This document shows, piece after piece, positions 42,571 to 51,486 of a stretch of DNA of 64,000 nt. The notes under the pieces are model-generated. The model saw nothing but the letters and a program-made list of their open reading frames with translations. It did not search any database and was not told where the DNA came from. A program made the translations under genes and the position numbers. Position 1 is the first letter of the stretch. Each line of letters begins with the position of its first letter. This stretch comes from CAZNPL01 sp964574815 (GTDB lineage Bacteria > Planctomycetota > Phycisphaerae > UBA1845): the NCBI GenBank assembly GCA_964574815.1, contig CAZNPL010000014.1, positions 62,001 to 126,000 on the forward strand. Direction: 5' to 3'.

Positions 42571-42944
42571 CGAACTGTACTCCATGCTGGGAAGTGACTG
42601 TTCCATGCTAGAGCAACCACCGCACTCGGTAAACGAATTTCACTCAATTGTGTGCCTGGATGGAGCTTCTCTTGCCACCTCTCCCGGCGGCGACATGCGA
42701 TCAGGGGTGCCGCCCCTGTTGTGCTGAATTTCGACCGGCCATGTGGGCGAATCATCCCACACTTACTACCATTGCGTGACCGCCGTCCTGGACAGAATCG
42801 GCTGAGGCAAGGCGGCGCGCATCAAGTGTGCTCGACGTTCCAGGGCGGCTTGAACACAAGGCCGAGCCGGCACAAGATCGGCGCCGACACGGGCCCCTGA
42901 AAGAGGCCAGGGGCCGGCTCTTGGATGAGGATGGGAAGTCGAAC
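42571..42944. other. Divergent intergenic region
   Basis: Between the dockerin gene (leftward) and the beta-propeller gene (rightward). No gene, no clear promoter pair. It has a few short GC palindromes such as GGGGTGCCGCCCC near 42705. A GAGGATGGGAA stretch precedes the next start. Confidence 0.5.
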
Positions 42945-44180
42945 ATGCGACAGAATCTGATTGGCTTGTGTCTGACGTTCACGCTCCTGCAGACCGCAGC
43001 CGCAAGCGAAAACGAGTTCACATGGCCTCAATGGCGCGGACCCAGCCGCGACGCGACAATTGCAGACCGCCCGCAATGGCCCCGGGATCTCAAGAATCTC
43101 AGCCAGAGCTGGCGCGTCGAGCTCGGCCCGAGCTACTCCGGCCCGATCGTCTCGAAGGACAGAGTCTTCACCACCGAGACGCGAAACGAATCGCACGAGG
43201 TCGTGTACGCTCTCGACCGCGCTACCGGCGAAAAGATCTGGGAAACCGAGTGGCCCGGATCGATGAGTGTCCCGTTCTTCGCCAAGTCCAACGGCGACTG
43301 GATTCGTTCGACGCCCGCGTTTGACGGCGAGTCGCTGTTCGTCGCGGGTATGCAGGACGTTCTCGTATGCCTGGACGCTGAAAACGGCGGGCAACGCTGG
43401 CGCGTCGATTTCATGGAGCGGTACGACACGGACCTGCCGGCGTTCGGGTTTGTCTCTTCGCCCATGGTCCAAGGTGACCACGTCTACGTTCAAGCCGGCG
43501 CCGCCTTCGTCAAACTCGACAAGCACACCGGCGAGACCGTCTGGCGCACCCTCGCCGACGATGGAGGCATGATGGGCAGCGCGTTCTCCTCGCCGATGAT
43601 AGCCACGATCCACGGCGTCCCGCAGATCGTCGTGCAGACCCGCCAGGTACTCGCCGGCGTAAATCCCGATTCGGGAGACGTGTTATGGCAGCAGAGCGTG
43701 CCGTCGTTCAGGGGGATGAACATCCTGACGCCGACCGTTTACGGCAACGGCGTTCTGACCAGCACGCACAAGAACCGCACATTCTTCTATCGGATTACTA
43801 AAGGCACCCACGGGCTATCGGTCGCCGAGCTCTGGACCAACAAGGCCCAGGGTTACATGTCCTCCCCCGTCGTGCGTGGCGATTTCGCGTATCTCCACCT
43901 GGGCAACGGCCGGCTGACCTGCATCGACCTGCGGACGGGGAACGAGCAATGGCGGTCGGAGCCGTTCGGCAAGTACTGGAGCATGGTACTCAGCGGTGAC
44001 CGGATCCTGGCCCTCGATCAGCGCGGCGAGCTCCTCCTGATCGAGGCCGACCCGAACCGTTTCGTCCTGCTCGACCGCCGCAAGATCGCCGAAAACGACA
44101 CCTGGGCCCATCTGGCCGTCTGCGGCAAGGAGCTGTTTGTCCGCGAGTTGAAGGCCTTGGCCGCCTTCCGGTGGGAGTGA
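42945..44180 (+). CDS. Exported PQQ-type beta-propeller protein
   Basis: A 411-residue protein: signal peptide (LIGLCLTFTLLQTAAAS), then FTWPQWRGPSRDAT, the opening phrase of a very common planctomycete propeller family, and blades with LDRATGEKIWETEW, LDAENGGQRWRV, LDKHTGETVWRTL, VNPDSGDVLWQQ and IDLRTGNEQWRSE (PQQ/BamB-type repeats). Catalytic residues of a quinoprotein dehydrogenase are not evident, so it is more likely a scaffold or binding protein in the periplasm. ATG at 42945 is supported by GAGGATGGGA. No operon partner. Confidence 0.85.
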   Translation: MRQNLIGLCLTFTLLQTAAASENEFTWPQWRGPSRDATIADRPQWPRDLKNLSQSWRVELGPSYSGPIVSKDRVFTTETRNESHEVVYALDRATGEKIWETEWPGSMSVPFFAKSNGDWIRSTPAFDGESLFVAGMQDVLVCLDAENGGQRWRVDFMERYDTDLPAFGFVSSPMVQGDHVYVQAGAAFVKLDKHTGETVWRTLADDGGMMGSAFSSPMIATIHGVPQIVVQTRQVLAGVNPDSGDVLWQQSVPSFRGMNILTPTVYGNGVLTSTHKNRTFFYRITKGTHGLSVAELWTNKAQGYMSSPVVRGDFAYLHLGNGRLTCIDLRTGNEQWRSEPFGKYWSMVLSGDRILALDQRGELLLIEADPNRFVLLDRRKIAENDTWAHLAVCGKELFVRELKALAAFRWE

Positions 44181-44380
44181 TCAAGCCGTAGGCCATCTCC
44201 GTGTCCCGCGACGCATTTTTCTCTGGCCCACTGTGCGCACACCGGCGCACCGTCTCTTCAAACCTGAAGCGGTTTCCGCTATCGTGATGACCTGCGAGCA
44301 CCGGCATGCCCCGCGTGCCCCCTCGCGGAGAATGGGTACACAATGCGCCGCAAACACGTAATCCAATCGCGAGAAATACC

Positions 44381-46027
44381 ATGCAACAGTCCGTCAGACG
44401 CACAAGCATCTTCTTCGTCGCCGCCGCCACCATCCTGCCGGCCGTCCCGGCCATCGCCTGCACGAACATCCTCGTGACCAGGAGCGCCTCGGCCGACGGC
44501 TCGGTGATCATCACCTACACCTGTGACGGCGAGTTTCACCCGCACCTGCGCTACTACCCGGCCGCCGATTACGAGCCCGGCGAATCGCTCGAGATCACCG
44601 ACTGGGGCGGCAACGTCCGCGGCACGATCAAGCAGGTCCCGCATACCTACGCCGTCGTCGGCCTGATGAACGAACATCAACTGGCCATCAGCGAAACCAC
44701 CTTCAGCGGCCGGCAGGAGCTGCAGAACCCCGACGGCATCCTGCACTACTGGGACCTGATGCGGCTGGCCCTCTTACGCGCCAAGACGGCCCGGGCAGCC
44801 GTCACCGTCATGACCGATCTGGTGGCCGAGTACGGCTACCGATCCGAAGGCGAGTCCATCTCGATCGCCGACCCGCACGAGGCCTGGATCCTCGAGATCA
44901 TCGGCCCCGGTCCGGGTGGCGAGGGCGCCCAGTGGGTCGCCGTGAAAGTTCCCGACGGTTACATCGCCGCCCACGCCAACAAGGCCCGCATCGGCGAGTT
45001 CCCGCTGGACGATCCGGAGAACTGCCTTTACTCGAATAATGTGAAGTCGTTCGCCATCGAGCGCGGCTATTACGACCCGGCCTCCGGTGAACCGTTCCGC
45101 TATTGCGACGTCTACTGCCCGCCCACGCCCCGCAACAAGCGCTACGCCGAAACCCGCGTGTGGAGCATCTTCCGGCGGGCGGCCCCCTCGCTCGACCTGC
45201 CGCCCGACTACCATCGCGGCCTCGAAGGCGCCGAGCCGTACCCTCTGTGGATCAAGCCCGACAGGAAGCTCAGCACGGCCGACGTCTTCGCCCTGATGCG
45301 CGACCACTACGAAGGCACGCCCTTCGACATGACCAAGGGCCTGGACGCCGGACCGTTCGGCACGCCCAACCGATGGCGCCCCATCGACTGGGAAATCGAC
45401 GACGCCCCCTACACCTGGGAGCGGCCGGTCTCCACCCAGCAGACCGGCTTTACCTTCGTGTCGCAGTCCCGCTCGTGGCTGCCCGACCCGATCGGCGGCG
45501 TTTTGTGGTACGGCGTCGACGACACCTACACCACCTGCTACGTGCCGCTTTACTGTGGTATCAATGCCCTGCCGGAATCGTACACCGTCGGCAGCCTGCG
45601 GCAGTTCTCCTGGGACTCGGCCTGGTGGACCTTCAACTTCGTGGCCAACTACGCCAACATCCGCTATTCCTACATGATCGAGGACATCCGAACCGTGCAG
45701 CAGGAGCTGGAGGGCACCATGCTGGCCTTGCAGCCGGCCGTCGAAAAGACCGCGGCCGAACTGTGGAAGACCGATCGCGACCTGATGCGACGCTACCTGA
45801 CCGACTACTGCGTCTCACATGGGGAAATGGTGGTGGATCGCTGGCGGGAGCTGGGCGAGCACCTGCTCACCAAGTACAACGACGGCTACGTCAAGGACGA
45901 GAGAGGCCGCCCCCGCGAAGAGGGCTACCCCGAATCCTGGATCCGCCGCGTCCTCCGCGAACGCCCCGACCAGTTCCGCCTGAAAGAAAAACCGGCCGAC
46001 GTCCCCGAATCAAAACTGGTCGATTAG
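44381..46027 (+). CDS. Peptidase family C69 (dipeptidase) with signal peptide
   Basis: A 548-residue exported enzyme. The signal peptide ends VPAIA and the next residue is Cys27 (ACTNILVTRSASADGS), the N-terminal nucleophile of C69 dipeptidases, exposed after processing. Further family phrases: THTYAV-like PHTYAVVGLMNEHQLAI, ETTFSGRQEL, AEYGYRSEGESISIADPHEA, EAWILEIIGPG and GYIAAHANKARIGEF, ending with DYCVSHGEM. It probably cleaves dipeptides in the periplasm. No break. Repeats follow the stop. Confidence 0.9.
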   Translation: MQQSVRRTSIFFVAAATILPAVPAIACTNILVTRSASADGSVIITYTCDGEFHPHLRYYPAADYEPGESLEITDWGGNVRGTIKQVPHTYAVVGLMNEHQLAISETTFSGRQELQNPDGILHYWDLMRLALLRAKTARAAVTVMTDLVAEYGYRSEGESISIADPHEAWILEIIGPGPGGEGAQWVAVKVPDGYIAAHANKARIGEFPLDDPENCLYSNNVKSFAIERGYYDPASGEPFRYCDVYCPPTPRNKRYAETRVWSIFRRAAPSLDLPPDYHRGLEGAEPYPLWIKPDRKLSTADVFALMRDHYEGTPFDMTKGLDAGPFGTPNRWRPIDWEIDDAPYTWERPVSTQQTGFTFVSQSRSWLPDPIGGVLWYGVDDTYTTCYVPLYCGINALPESYTVGSLRQFSWDSAWWTFNFVANYANIRYSYMIEDIRTVQQELEGTMLALQPAVEKTAAELWKTDRDLMRRYLTDYCVSHGEMVVDRWRELGEHLLTKYNDGYVKDERGRPREEGYPESWIRRVLRERPDQFRLKEKPADVPESKLVD

Positions 46028-46039
46028 CAACGGGACGAC

Positions 46040-46195
46040 AGCGGGCGTTTTGTAGAGCGGGCTTCACCCGCCGCCCATGTAGGGTGGGCTCCGCCCGCCG
46101 CTGTATCAAATCAAACCGGATGCCAACGATCCTGGCGGGCGGGGGCCATGGGCAAGCGGAGCCGCCATCGGCGGCGGAGCTTGCCCGTGAAATGC
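46040..46195. repeat. Cluster of three dispersed palindromes
   Basis: GTAGAGCGGGCTTCACCCGCC (46053-46073) and GTAGGGTGGGCTCCGCCCGCC (46078-46098) are tandem variants of the short element also seen at 4371. GCCATGGGCAAGCGGAGCCGCC with GGCGGCGGAGCTTGCCC (about 46145-46186) is a copy of the larger hairpin family. Confidence 0.65.
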
Positions 46196-46227
46196 CTCCC
46201 CAACCAATTCGGTGCGCCAAACCCGCC

Positions 46228-47220
46228 CTACTTCGTCGCCCCCACGACCGAATTCATCCCCTCGTCGCGGCGCATCAACCGCACGTTTTTGAACCCGCCG
46301 GCCTCGAGATCCGCCCGCAGCTCCTCGAACGTGAACGTCCCCCCGCCTTCGGTGTTCACCAGCATATTGATCGCGAACATCGCACCCGTCGGCGGTTCCG
46401 TCCGGGATTCCTCCATCACGATGTCCCGGATGAGAATCATCCCGCCGTCGACCAGCGCATCCGCAACCGCTTTGAACAGGCGCCGGTTCTGCTCCCGCGA
46501 ATCCTGGTGCACGATCGCGCTCACCCACGCCAGGTCCGCCCCGAACGGTAACGGGTCCATGGTAAAGTCACCCGCCGCAAGCGTAACGCGGTCAAGCATC
46601 CCTGCCTCGCGAAGTCGCCGCTCGGCCATCGGAATCACGTGCGGCAGATCGAAGAGCGTCGCGCTCGCGTCCGGGCGCTTGCGCAGAAACTCCGTCGTCC
46701 AGTTGCCGCGCGCTCCGCCGATGTCGAGGAGATGCTTGAACGCCGGCGGACCGATGTCGTCCACCACCTGCGGCGCCACCGGCGAGGTGACGACCTCCAT
46801 GGCCTCGATGAACGCCGCCTCGTCTGCGTCCGCCCCGCGGATGCTGGGTACGCGCTCGGCCCGCTCGCCGGTCCGCACAACCTTGGCGAGCTGCACCCAG
46901 CGCCTCATGCACACGGCCTGATGCCGCACCATCGAAATCACGCACCGCGGCGCATCACCGACCAGACACTCCGCAACACCGTCGGCCAGGGCGTACTCGC
47001 TCCCGCGCTTCTCCAATAGCCCGAGCGACACTGCAGCGTCCAGCAGCATCGCCATGCCCCGCGCGTCGGCGGCCGCTCGCTCCGCTACCGCCTCCGCACC
47101 GAGCGGCCCCTCCGCCAGCACCGAGAAAACATCCAGCTCCGCCGCCGCCGCAAGCACACACGCGGGCTGATAGCTTCGGGCCAGGTCCAATACCGCCTCG
47201 CGGGTCCATCGTTCGGGCAT
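46228..47220 (-). CDS. SAM-dependent O-methyltransferase (plant OMT/HIOMT-like fold)
   Basis: A 330-residue enzyme. The start at 47220 has a perfect GGAGGTGATC ribosome site. An N-terminal winged-helix dimerisation domain (SYQPACVLAAAAELDVFSVL, then GLLEKRGSEYALADG) precedes the methyltransferase domain with motif I LLDIGGARGNWTTEFL, LFDLPHVIP and VTLAAGDFTMDPLPFG, as in O-methyltransferases of small aromatic molecules. VSAIVHQDSREQNRRLF stands where the catalytic His is expected (the His in IVHQD). Substrate unknown; no biosynthetic cluster around it. Confidence 0.85.
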   Translation of the reverse strand: MPERWTREAVLDLARSYQPACVLAAAAELDVFSVLAEGPLGAEAVAERAAADARGMAMLLDAAVSLGLLEKRGSEYALADGVAECLVGDAPRCVISMVRHQAVCMRRWVQLAKVVRTGERAERVPSIRGADADEAAFIEAMEVVTSPVAPQVVDDIGPPAFKHLLDIGGARGNWTTEFLRKRPDASATLFDLPHVIPMAERRLREAGMLDRVTLAAGDFTMDPLPFGADLAWVSAIVHQDSREQNRRLFKAVADALVDGGMILIRDIVMEESRTEPPTGAMFAINMLVNTEGGGTFTFEELRADLEAGGFKNVRLMRRDEGMNSVVGATK

Positions 47221-47512
47221 GATCACCTCCGTTACCGTTTCGAGCATCGACCGAGAATACGCCGGCAAAACGGCGGTCCGCCCGCCGATGCTAATACGCA
47301 CCCGGCCATGGTCAATCGTGGCCGCGGGCGGCCCCGTTATCTTGCACCATCTGTGACGCACGGCCCATGCCGGGACCGATAGCACGGCTGATCGGCGGAC
47401 ACTGACTGGAACAGGGATTGAATGACAAAGCCGGAATCCGGTACCATGATCAGTAAGATTCTTATAAAACCGGCGCCTCCATCTCGACGCCTCGTTCTGC
47501 TTGGGGGAATGA

Positions 47513-47947
47513 ATGATGTCACGAGAACTGTTTGCCCTGGTCGCTATCGCATGTGCTTTGGCTCAAACGGCGATCGCCGTGGACACGGACGGCGACGGCG
47601 TGGGCGACGCCCAGGATGTCTGCTGCCAGACGCCGCCGAACACGCCCGTGAATGAACAGGGACGGCCGCTCGGCGATGTCGACCTCGACTGCGACGTGGA
47701 CCTGGCCGATCTGGCGATCTTCCAGGATTCCTTCACCAGTCCGCTGCCGCCCTGCGACATCGAGATCTGCAACAACGGTATTGACGACGACGACGATACC
47801 TTCGTCGACTGCGAAGACTACGACTGCATTGACGACCCGGCCTGTGCCGGGGAGTTCGAAATCTGCGACAACGGCGTCGACGACGATGGCGATTCTTTCA
47901 TCGACTGCGATGACTACGATTGCCTCGACGACCCGGCGCGCAACTGA
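47513..47947 (+). CDS. Small secreted Asp/Cys-rich protein
   Basis: A 144-residue protein with a signal peptide (ELFALVAIACALAQTAIA). It then has DTDGDGVGDAQD (thrombospondin type 3-like calcium loop), GDVDLDCDVDLADLAIFQDS (half-dockerin), and two copies of a Cys/Asp module: ICNNGIDDDDDTFVDCEDYD and ICDNGVDDDGDSFIDCDDYD. Such modules bind calcium and are common in secreted proteins of planctomycetes and myxobacteria. The gene ends soon after the second module, so it may be a shortened member of a longer family. GGGGGA precedes the start. Confidence 0.75.
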   Translation: MMSRELFALVAIACALAQTAIAVDTDGDGVGDAQDVCCQTPPNTPVNEQGRPLGDVDLDCDVDLADLAIFQDSFTSPLPPCDIEICNNGIDDDDDTFVDCEDYDCIDDPACAGEFEICDNGVDDDGDSFIDCDDYDCLDDPARN

Positions 47948-48383
47948 TTATCCCCGGTCGCAGAGCGGCGGACGAAAGCCGCGCCCAAAGTACTGCGACA
48001 ACTGGAGTTAGAGTGCCTCAGCTGAATCGACGATAAGTTGCATCGCCGGTGCGCATTCATTACACTCGGAAGGGGGTATCGGCGGCGAGATCGAGATAGC
48101 GCCGGGTACAGTCCGGTACCATGCCTGCGCCTGCGTGGGTATGCCGTGCACGGTGGCCCGTCCCTTCGCGAAGCGAAGGGGTGGAGGACGGATCCGTGTG
48201 GACGTGCCGCGCCCGTCGCGCACGGCCGTACCCGTGTCGAAAGCAGCGGTACGATGTCAGCGTGGTCGCGCCATGTCAATAAGATAAAGAAAGCCACTCA
48301 CGGACACTGTTACCGGCGGCGTGCTCCTCTCTTCTTCGCTGATCGCCGCTGGTCTCAGAGCCTCCGATCGGAGGGAACAGGCC
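47948..48383. other. Intergenic region with a GCGAAGC hairpin
   Basis: About 430 bases without a credible gene. It contains the third GCGAAGC hairpin repeat (48149-48192) and a TGCGCCTGCGTGGGTATGCCG phrase related to other dispersed repeats. GGAGGGA at 48370 is the ribosome site of the next gene. Confidence 0.5.
48149..48192. repeat. GCGAAGC mini-hairpin repeat, copy 3
   Basis: CCCTTCGCGAAGCGAAGGG (48162-48180) flanked by CACGGTGGCCCGT and GTGGAGGACGG. Compared with copies 1 and 2 the stem has extra C/G insertions on both arms, so pairing is preserved while the GCGAAGC core is unchanged. Confidence 0.7.
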
Positions 48384-49232
48384 ATGAACGCAATTCGCCG
48401 ACTCACCGTTCTCTGTTACGCCGTTACAGCATTGGCCTCAACAGCCATCGCCCATCCTGACGAACCCCGCATGTTCTGGGTGCCGCTCGGCGACGACCCC
48501 GCACACTACCCGGCCGGAACCACCGTTGTCTTCGCTCAGCAAGGCGATGTCGTCACGATGGGCATCTACGTTCAAGGTCCCGATGATACCGACTTCCAAT
48601 CGCCGGGTGTTCAGGCGTTCGTGGACTCCGTCGGGACGCAAGTCGGCAGCGGAGTGACCTCCGGCGGCGTCGAAGCCGACTGCACTTATGACGGCGTTCA
48701 CGCCTGCGGCAGCGTCCAGATCGACCAGACGCGCAGCGACTACGTCGGGTTCAACACCACGTCCATCGACTGTTCAGACTGCCCGAACGACGGCACGCCG
48801 CCGTACAAGTTCGGCTGGGTGGTGCTTAACGTCCCCGTCAGCGCCTCGACGCTGCCGGGTAATCCGGAGGCCGTATACTTCGGGCAGGTTGATTTCGTCG
48901 TGTCACCCGACGCCTGCGGCCGCTTTCTGTTCGATTTCATCGGGGCGCCGGACCTTGAGACCGTCATCATCCCCGATGCCGGAATCGTAGACGGCGTTTT
49001 TACGCCATTGATCATCGTGGTCGAGCCGCCGAACGATTCATGCGAAGACGCGAACGACACTCTTGGACGGCGTGGTGACGCCGTACAACACGACGTGCGG
49101 CGAGCAGGACGGCCCCACGCCAAGTTGCAGCCCGGGAGGGTCCGACGTTTTCTTCGAATATACAGCCACGTGCTATGCCGAGTTGATCCAGTTCGACGTC
49201 ACCGGCGGCGCCGACTTCGTCGTTTACGATGA
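48384..49232 (+). CDS. N-terminal part of a frameshifted secreted protein
   Basis: Signal peptide LTVLCYAVTALASTAIA, then a beta domain of about 200 residues (FWVPLGDDPAHYPAGTTVVF). The authentic reading runs to about 49058 (EPPNDSCEDAND); the last 58 codons to 49232 are out of frame and Arg-rich. The natural continuation is the frame that opens at 49060 (DGVVTPYNTTCGEQDGP). GGAGGGA precedes the ATG. See the finding on the frameshift. Confidence 0.75.
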   Translation: MNAIRRLTVLCYAVTALASTAIAHPDEPRMFWVPLGDDPAHYPAGTTVVFAQQGDVVTMGIYVQGPDDTDFQSPGVQAFVDSVGTQVGSGVTSGGVEADCTYDGVHACGSVQIDQTRSDYVGFNTTSIDCSDCPNDGTPPYKFGWVVLNVPVSASTLPGNPEAVYFGQVDFVVSPDACGRFLFDFIGAPDLETVIIPDAGIVDGVFTPLIIVVEPPNDSCEDANDTLGRRGDAVQHDVRRAGRPHAKLQPGRVRRFLRIYSHVLCRVDPVRRHRRRRLRRLR

Positions 49233-51417
49233 CGGCTGCGCACTCGGCAACGAAATCGCGTGCAACTCCAATTACGATCCCCCCGGACTCGTCTCGCCGG
49301 GAGAGGTTCTCACCGTTCAGGTCGTCGGCACCGATACCATGGGCACGATCACCGCCACCTGCGTCCCCGGCATTCCCTGCACGCTTGGCCTGCCCGCCGG
49401 GAGTTCGCGTACGGAGGCCGAGTGCCAAAACCTCGGCTATCCGCCCCTGGATGAATGCCTGATGTGGTACTGCAGCGATGATCCCGCCCTCGGCCTCGGC
49501 TGCGTGCCGGCCTCAACGGATCCGGACGACCCAAGCAACACGACCGACCGCGATCCCTGCGACGACGGCCTGTTCTGTACCGTCAACGCCGTGTGCTGGG
49601 AGGGCCAATGCGTCCGGACCCATTCACGTGACTGCCGTGACGACGTCGTGTGCACGGTCGACGCTTGTTGTGAGAACGTCACCGATCCGATCCCCGGCAC
49701 GCCACTCACCTGCAACGCCGCTCAAGAGTGCGTCAACATCGACATCAATGATACACCGTGCACCACGCTCGCGGATTGTCCGGACGCTGCGAGCGAGTGC
49801 GTCGAAGGGTCCTGCGAGTGCATCGAGAACCCGTCGCTTTGCCTGAACGTCGAGACGCAGGAAGGCAAGAACTGCCTCGACGGCGTGGGCGTGGGCGACG
49901 AGGTCATCGTGACGGTCGACATGGGGTTCTCGACGCCCCCCATTCTTGCCGCACAGTTCTTCCTGTCGTACGACACGTCCGCCCTGGAATTCAACTCGAT
50001 GGCACCCGGCGGCGGAGTGTTTTGGTGGGAGGGCCTCGAATATGTGGATGAGCCCGCCGGGACGATCGATTACCTCGTGGCCGACTATTCCGATGGGCAT
50101 ATCAAAGGCACGCATGGTCCCGCGACGGTCGCGGTGATCTCCTTCACCGCGATCGCCGAGTGCAAAAACGCCGGCGTATCGTTCCGCCCGCACAACCCGC
50201 CGACTGTGCTCGGCGCCGTGAACGGCGAATCGGTCTGCCCGCGTGGGCACGTACGCCCGCCCGGCGACGACTTCTTCGGCTATGGTGAATGCGGCCTGGA
50301 GGACAACCCGCTGGCCGACCCATGCAACACCGGCCCGTTCAGCGTGGACGTCACCCCGCCGGTGATCAACTGCCCGGACCTCGAGACGTTCGGCAACGCC
50401 GACTGCGGCGATGTCACGCGCACCGTGGTCTGGGACCCGCTGTTCGCGGTCGACAACTGCGACGGTTCCATCCCCGTCACCTGTACCATCAGCCACAACG
50501 GCGGCGCGGACGTTTCGGATCTCGTCGACGGCGGCGGTGCATTCCCGCCGGGCGTCACCACGATCGACTGCGGCGACACCACCGACAGTTGCAACAATGT
50601 CTCCGAATGCGCCTTCGCGATCGGCAACAGCGGTCTGAACGGGCTGCACGTCGAGGTCGAGTTGTCGCCGATGATGGACCCCGGCCCGCTCACCCGCGGG
50701 ATCGAGTTCTCCGTCAGCGACTGCGGCTCCGTCGCCAACCCTGACACGATCGAGGTATGCGCCGACCTCAACTTCGGCCTGCCGTTCAACGCACCGGGTC
50801 ACGGCGTCGCCCAGGCCAAGATCCCGCCCGGCAACTGGCTCTGCATCGAAGCCGAAGACCCGCTCCACTCGCTCAACGCCACCTGCAACCTGACCTGCGA
50901 GACGCTCCCGCAGAAGGGCAGTACCTGGTTCGCCTCCTTCAAAGGCTCCAAAGACCTGAGCGATACCTGCCACTGGCTCGTCAACGGCAACCTGAACGGC
51001 GACACCCACATCGACGTGCTGGACTATGTGACGTACATGGACTGCGTTGCGACCAACCCGACACCCGATTCCGACGCACCCTGCGGCGCGCCGACGCCGC
51101 ACTGCGACATCAACGGCGACGGGCTCGTCAGCCTGCTGGACTTCTCCTTTATCCTGGTAAACTTATTCAACGACGCCAAGGCCGGCTGCGAAGCAGTCTG
51201 CAACCCGGCCGCGACGCCCCCGAACGTCCAAGGCCCCGTTGAGACGATCTCGGTGCGCCGGTTGATCGCCGAAGGCGTGAACGCCCGCATTGCCCGTCAG
51301 GCCGACGTCAACAACGACGGCGCGGTGAACGTATCCGACATGGCCTTGTACCTTCAGAATGGCGGCCAGACCCCTACTCGGTCAATAAAGCCGGCGCGCT
51401 CAGTGCGGGGACGGTAA
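49063..51417 (+). CDS. C-terminal part of the frameshifted secreted protein: cohesin-like, HYR and dockerin domains
   Basis: This part continues the previous entry in another frame; it has no start of its own except a TTG. Order: a PPNDxC...DVFFEYTATC-type domain split by the shift, a Cys-rich region (CTVDACCENVTD), a cohesin-like beta domain (VGVGDEVIVTVDMGF, then AAQFFLSYDTSALEF and GPATVAVISFTAI), a HYR domain (PPVINCPDLETFGNADCGD, then FPPGVTTIDCGDTTDSC), and a dockerin (GDTHIDVLDYVTYMD, DINGDGLVSLLDFSFILVNL) plus ADVNNDGAVNVSDMALYL. No sorting tail. Surface or extracellular; function unknown. Confidence 0.75.
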   Translation: MDGVVTPYNTTCGEQDGPTPSCSPGGSDVFFEYTATCYAELIQFDVTGGADFVVYDDGCALGNEIACNSNYDPPGLVSPGEVLTVQVVGTDTMGTITATCVPGIPCTLGLPAGSSRTEAECQNLGYPPLDECLMWYCSDDPALGLGCVPASTDPDDPSNTTDRDPCDDGLFCTVNAVCWEGQCVRTHSRDCRDDVVCTVDACCENVTDPIPGTPLTCNAAQECVNIDINDTPCTTLADCPDAASECVEGSCECIENPSLCLNVETQEGKNCLDGVGVGDEVIVTVDMGFSTPPILAAQFFLSYDTSALEFNSMAPGGGVFWWEGLEYVDEPAGTIDYLVADYSDGHIKGTHGPATVAVISFTAIAECKNAGVSFRPHNPPTVLGAVNGESVCPRGHVRPPGDDFFGYGECGLEDNPLADPCNTGPFSVDVTPPVINCPDLETFGNADCGDVTRTVVWDPLFAVDNCDGSIPVTCTISHNGGADVSDLVDGGGAFPPGVTTIDCGDTTDSCNNVSECAFAIGNSGLNGLHVEVELSPMMDPGPLTRGIEFSVSDCGSVANPDTIEVCADLNFGLPFNAPGHGVAQAKIPPGNWLCIEAEDPLHSLNATCNLTCETLPQKGSTWFASFKGSKDLSDTCHWLVNGNLNGDTHIDVLDYVTYMDCVATNPTPDSDAPCGAPTPHCDINGDGLVSLLDFSFILVNLFNDAKAGCEAVCNPAATPPNVQGPVETISVRRLIAEGVNARIARQADVNNDGAVNVSDMALYLQNGGQTPTRSIKPARSVRGR

Positions 51418-51486
51418 GGAGGCTGCTCGCTGATTGCATCTCGACGCACCTTCCTTAGCTGATGGCCGATGGCTGAAGGCTGACGG

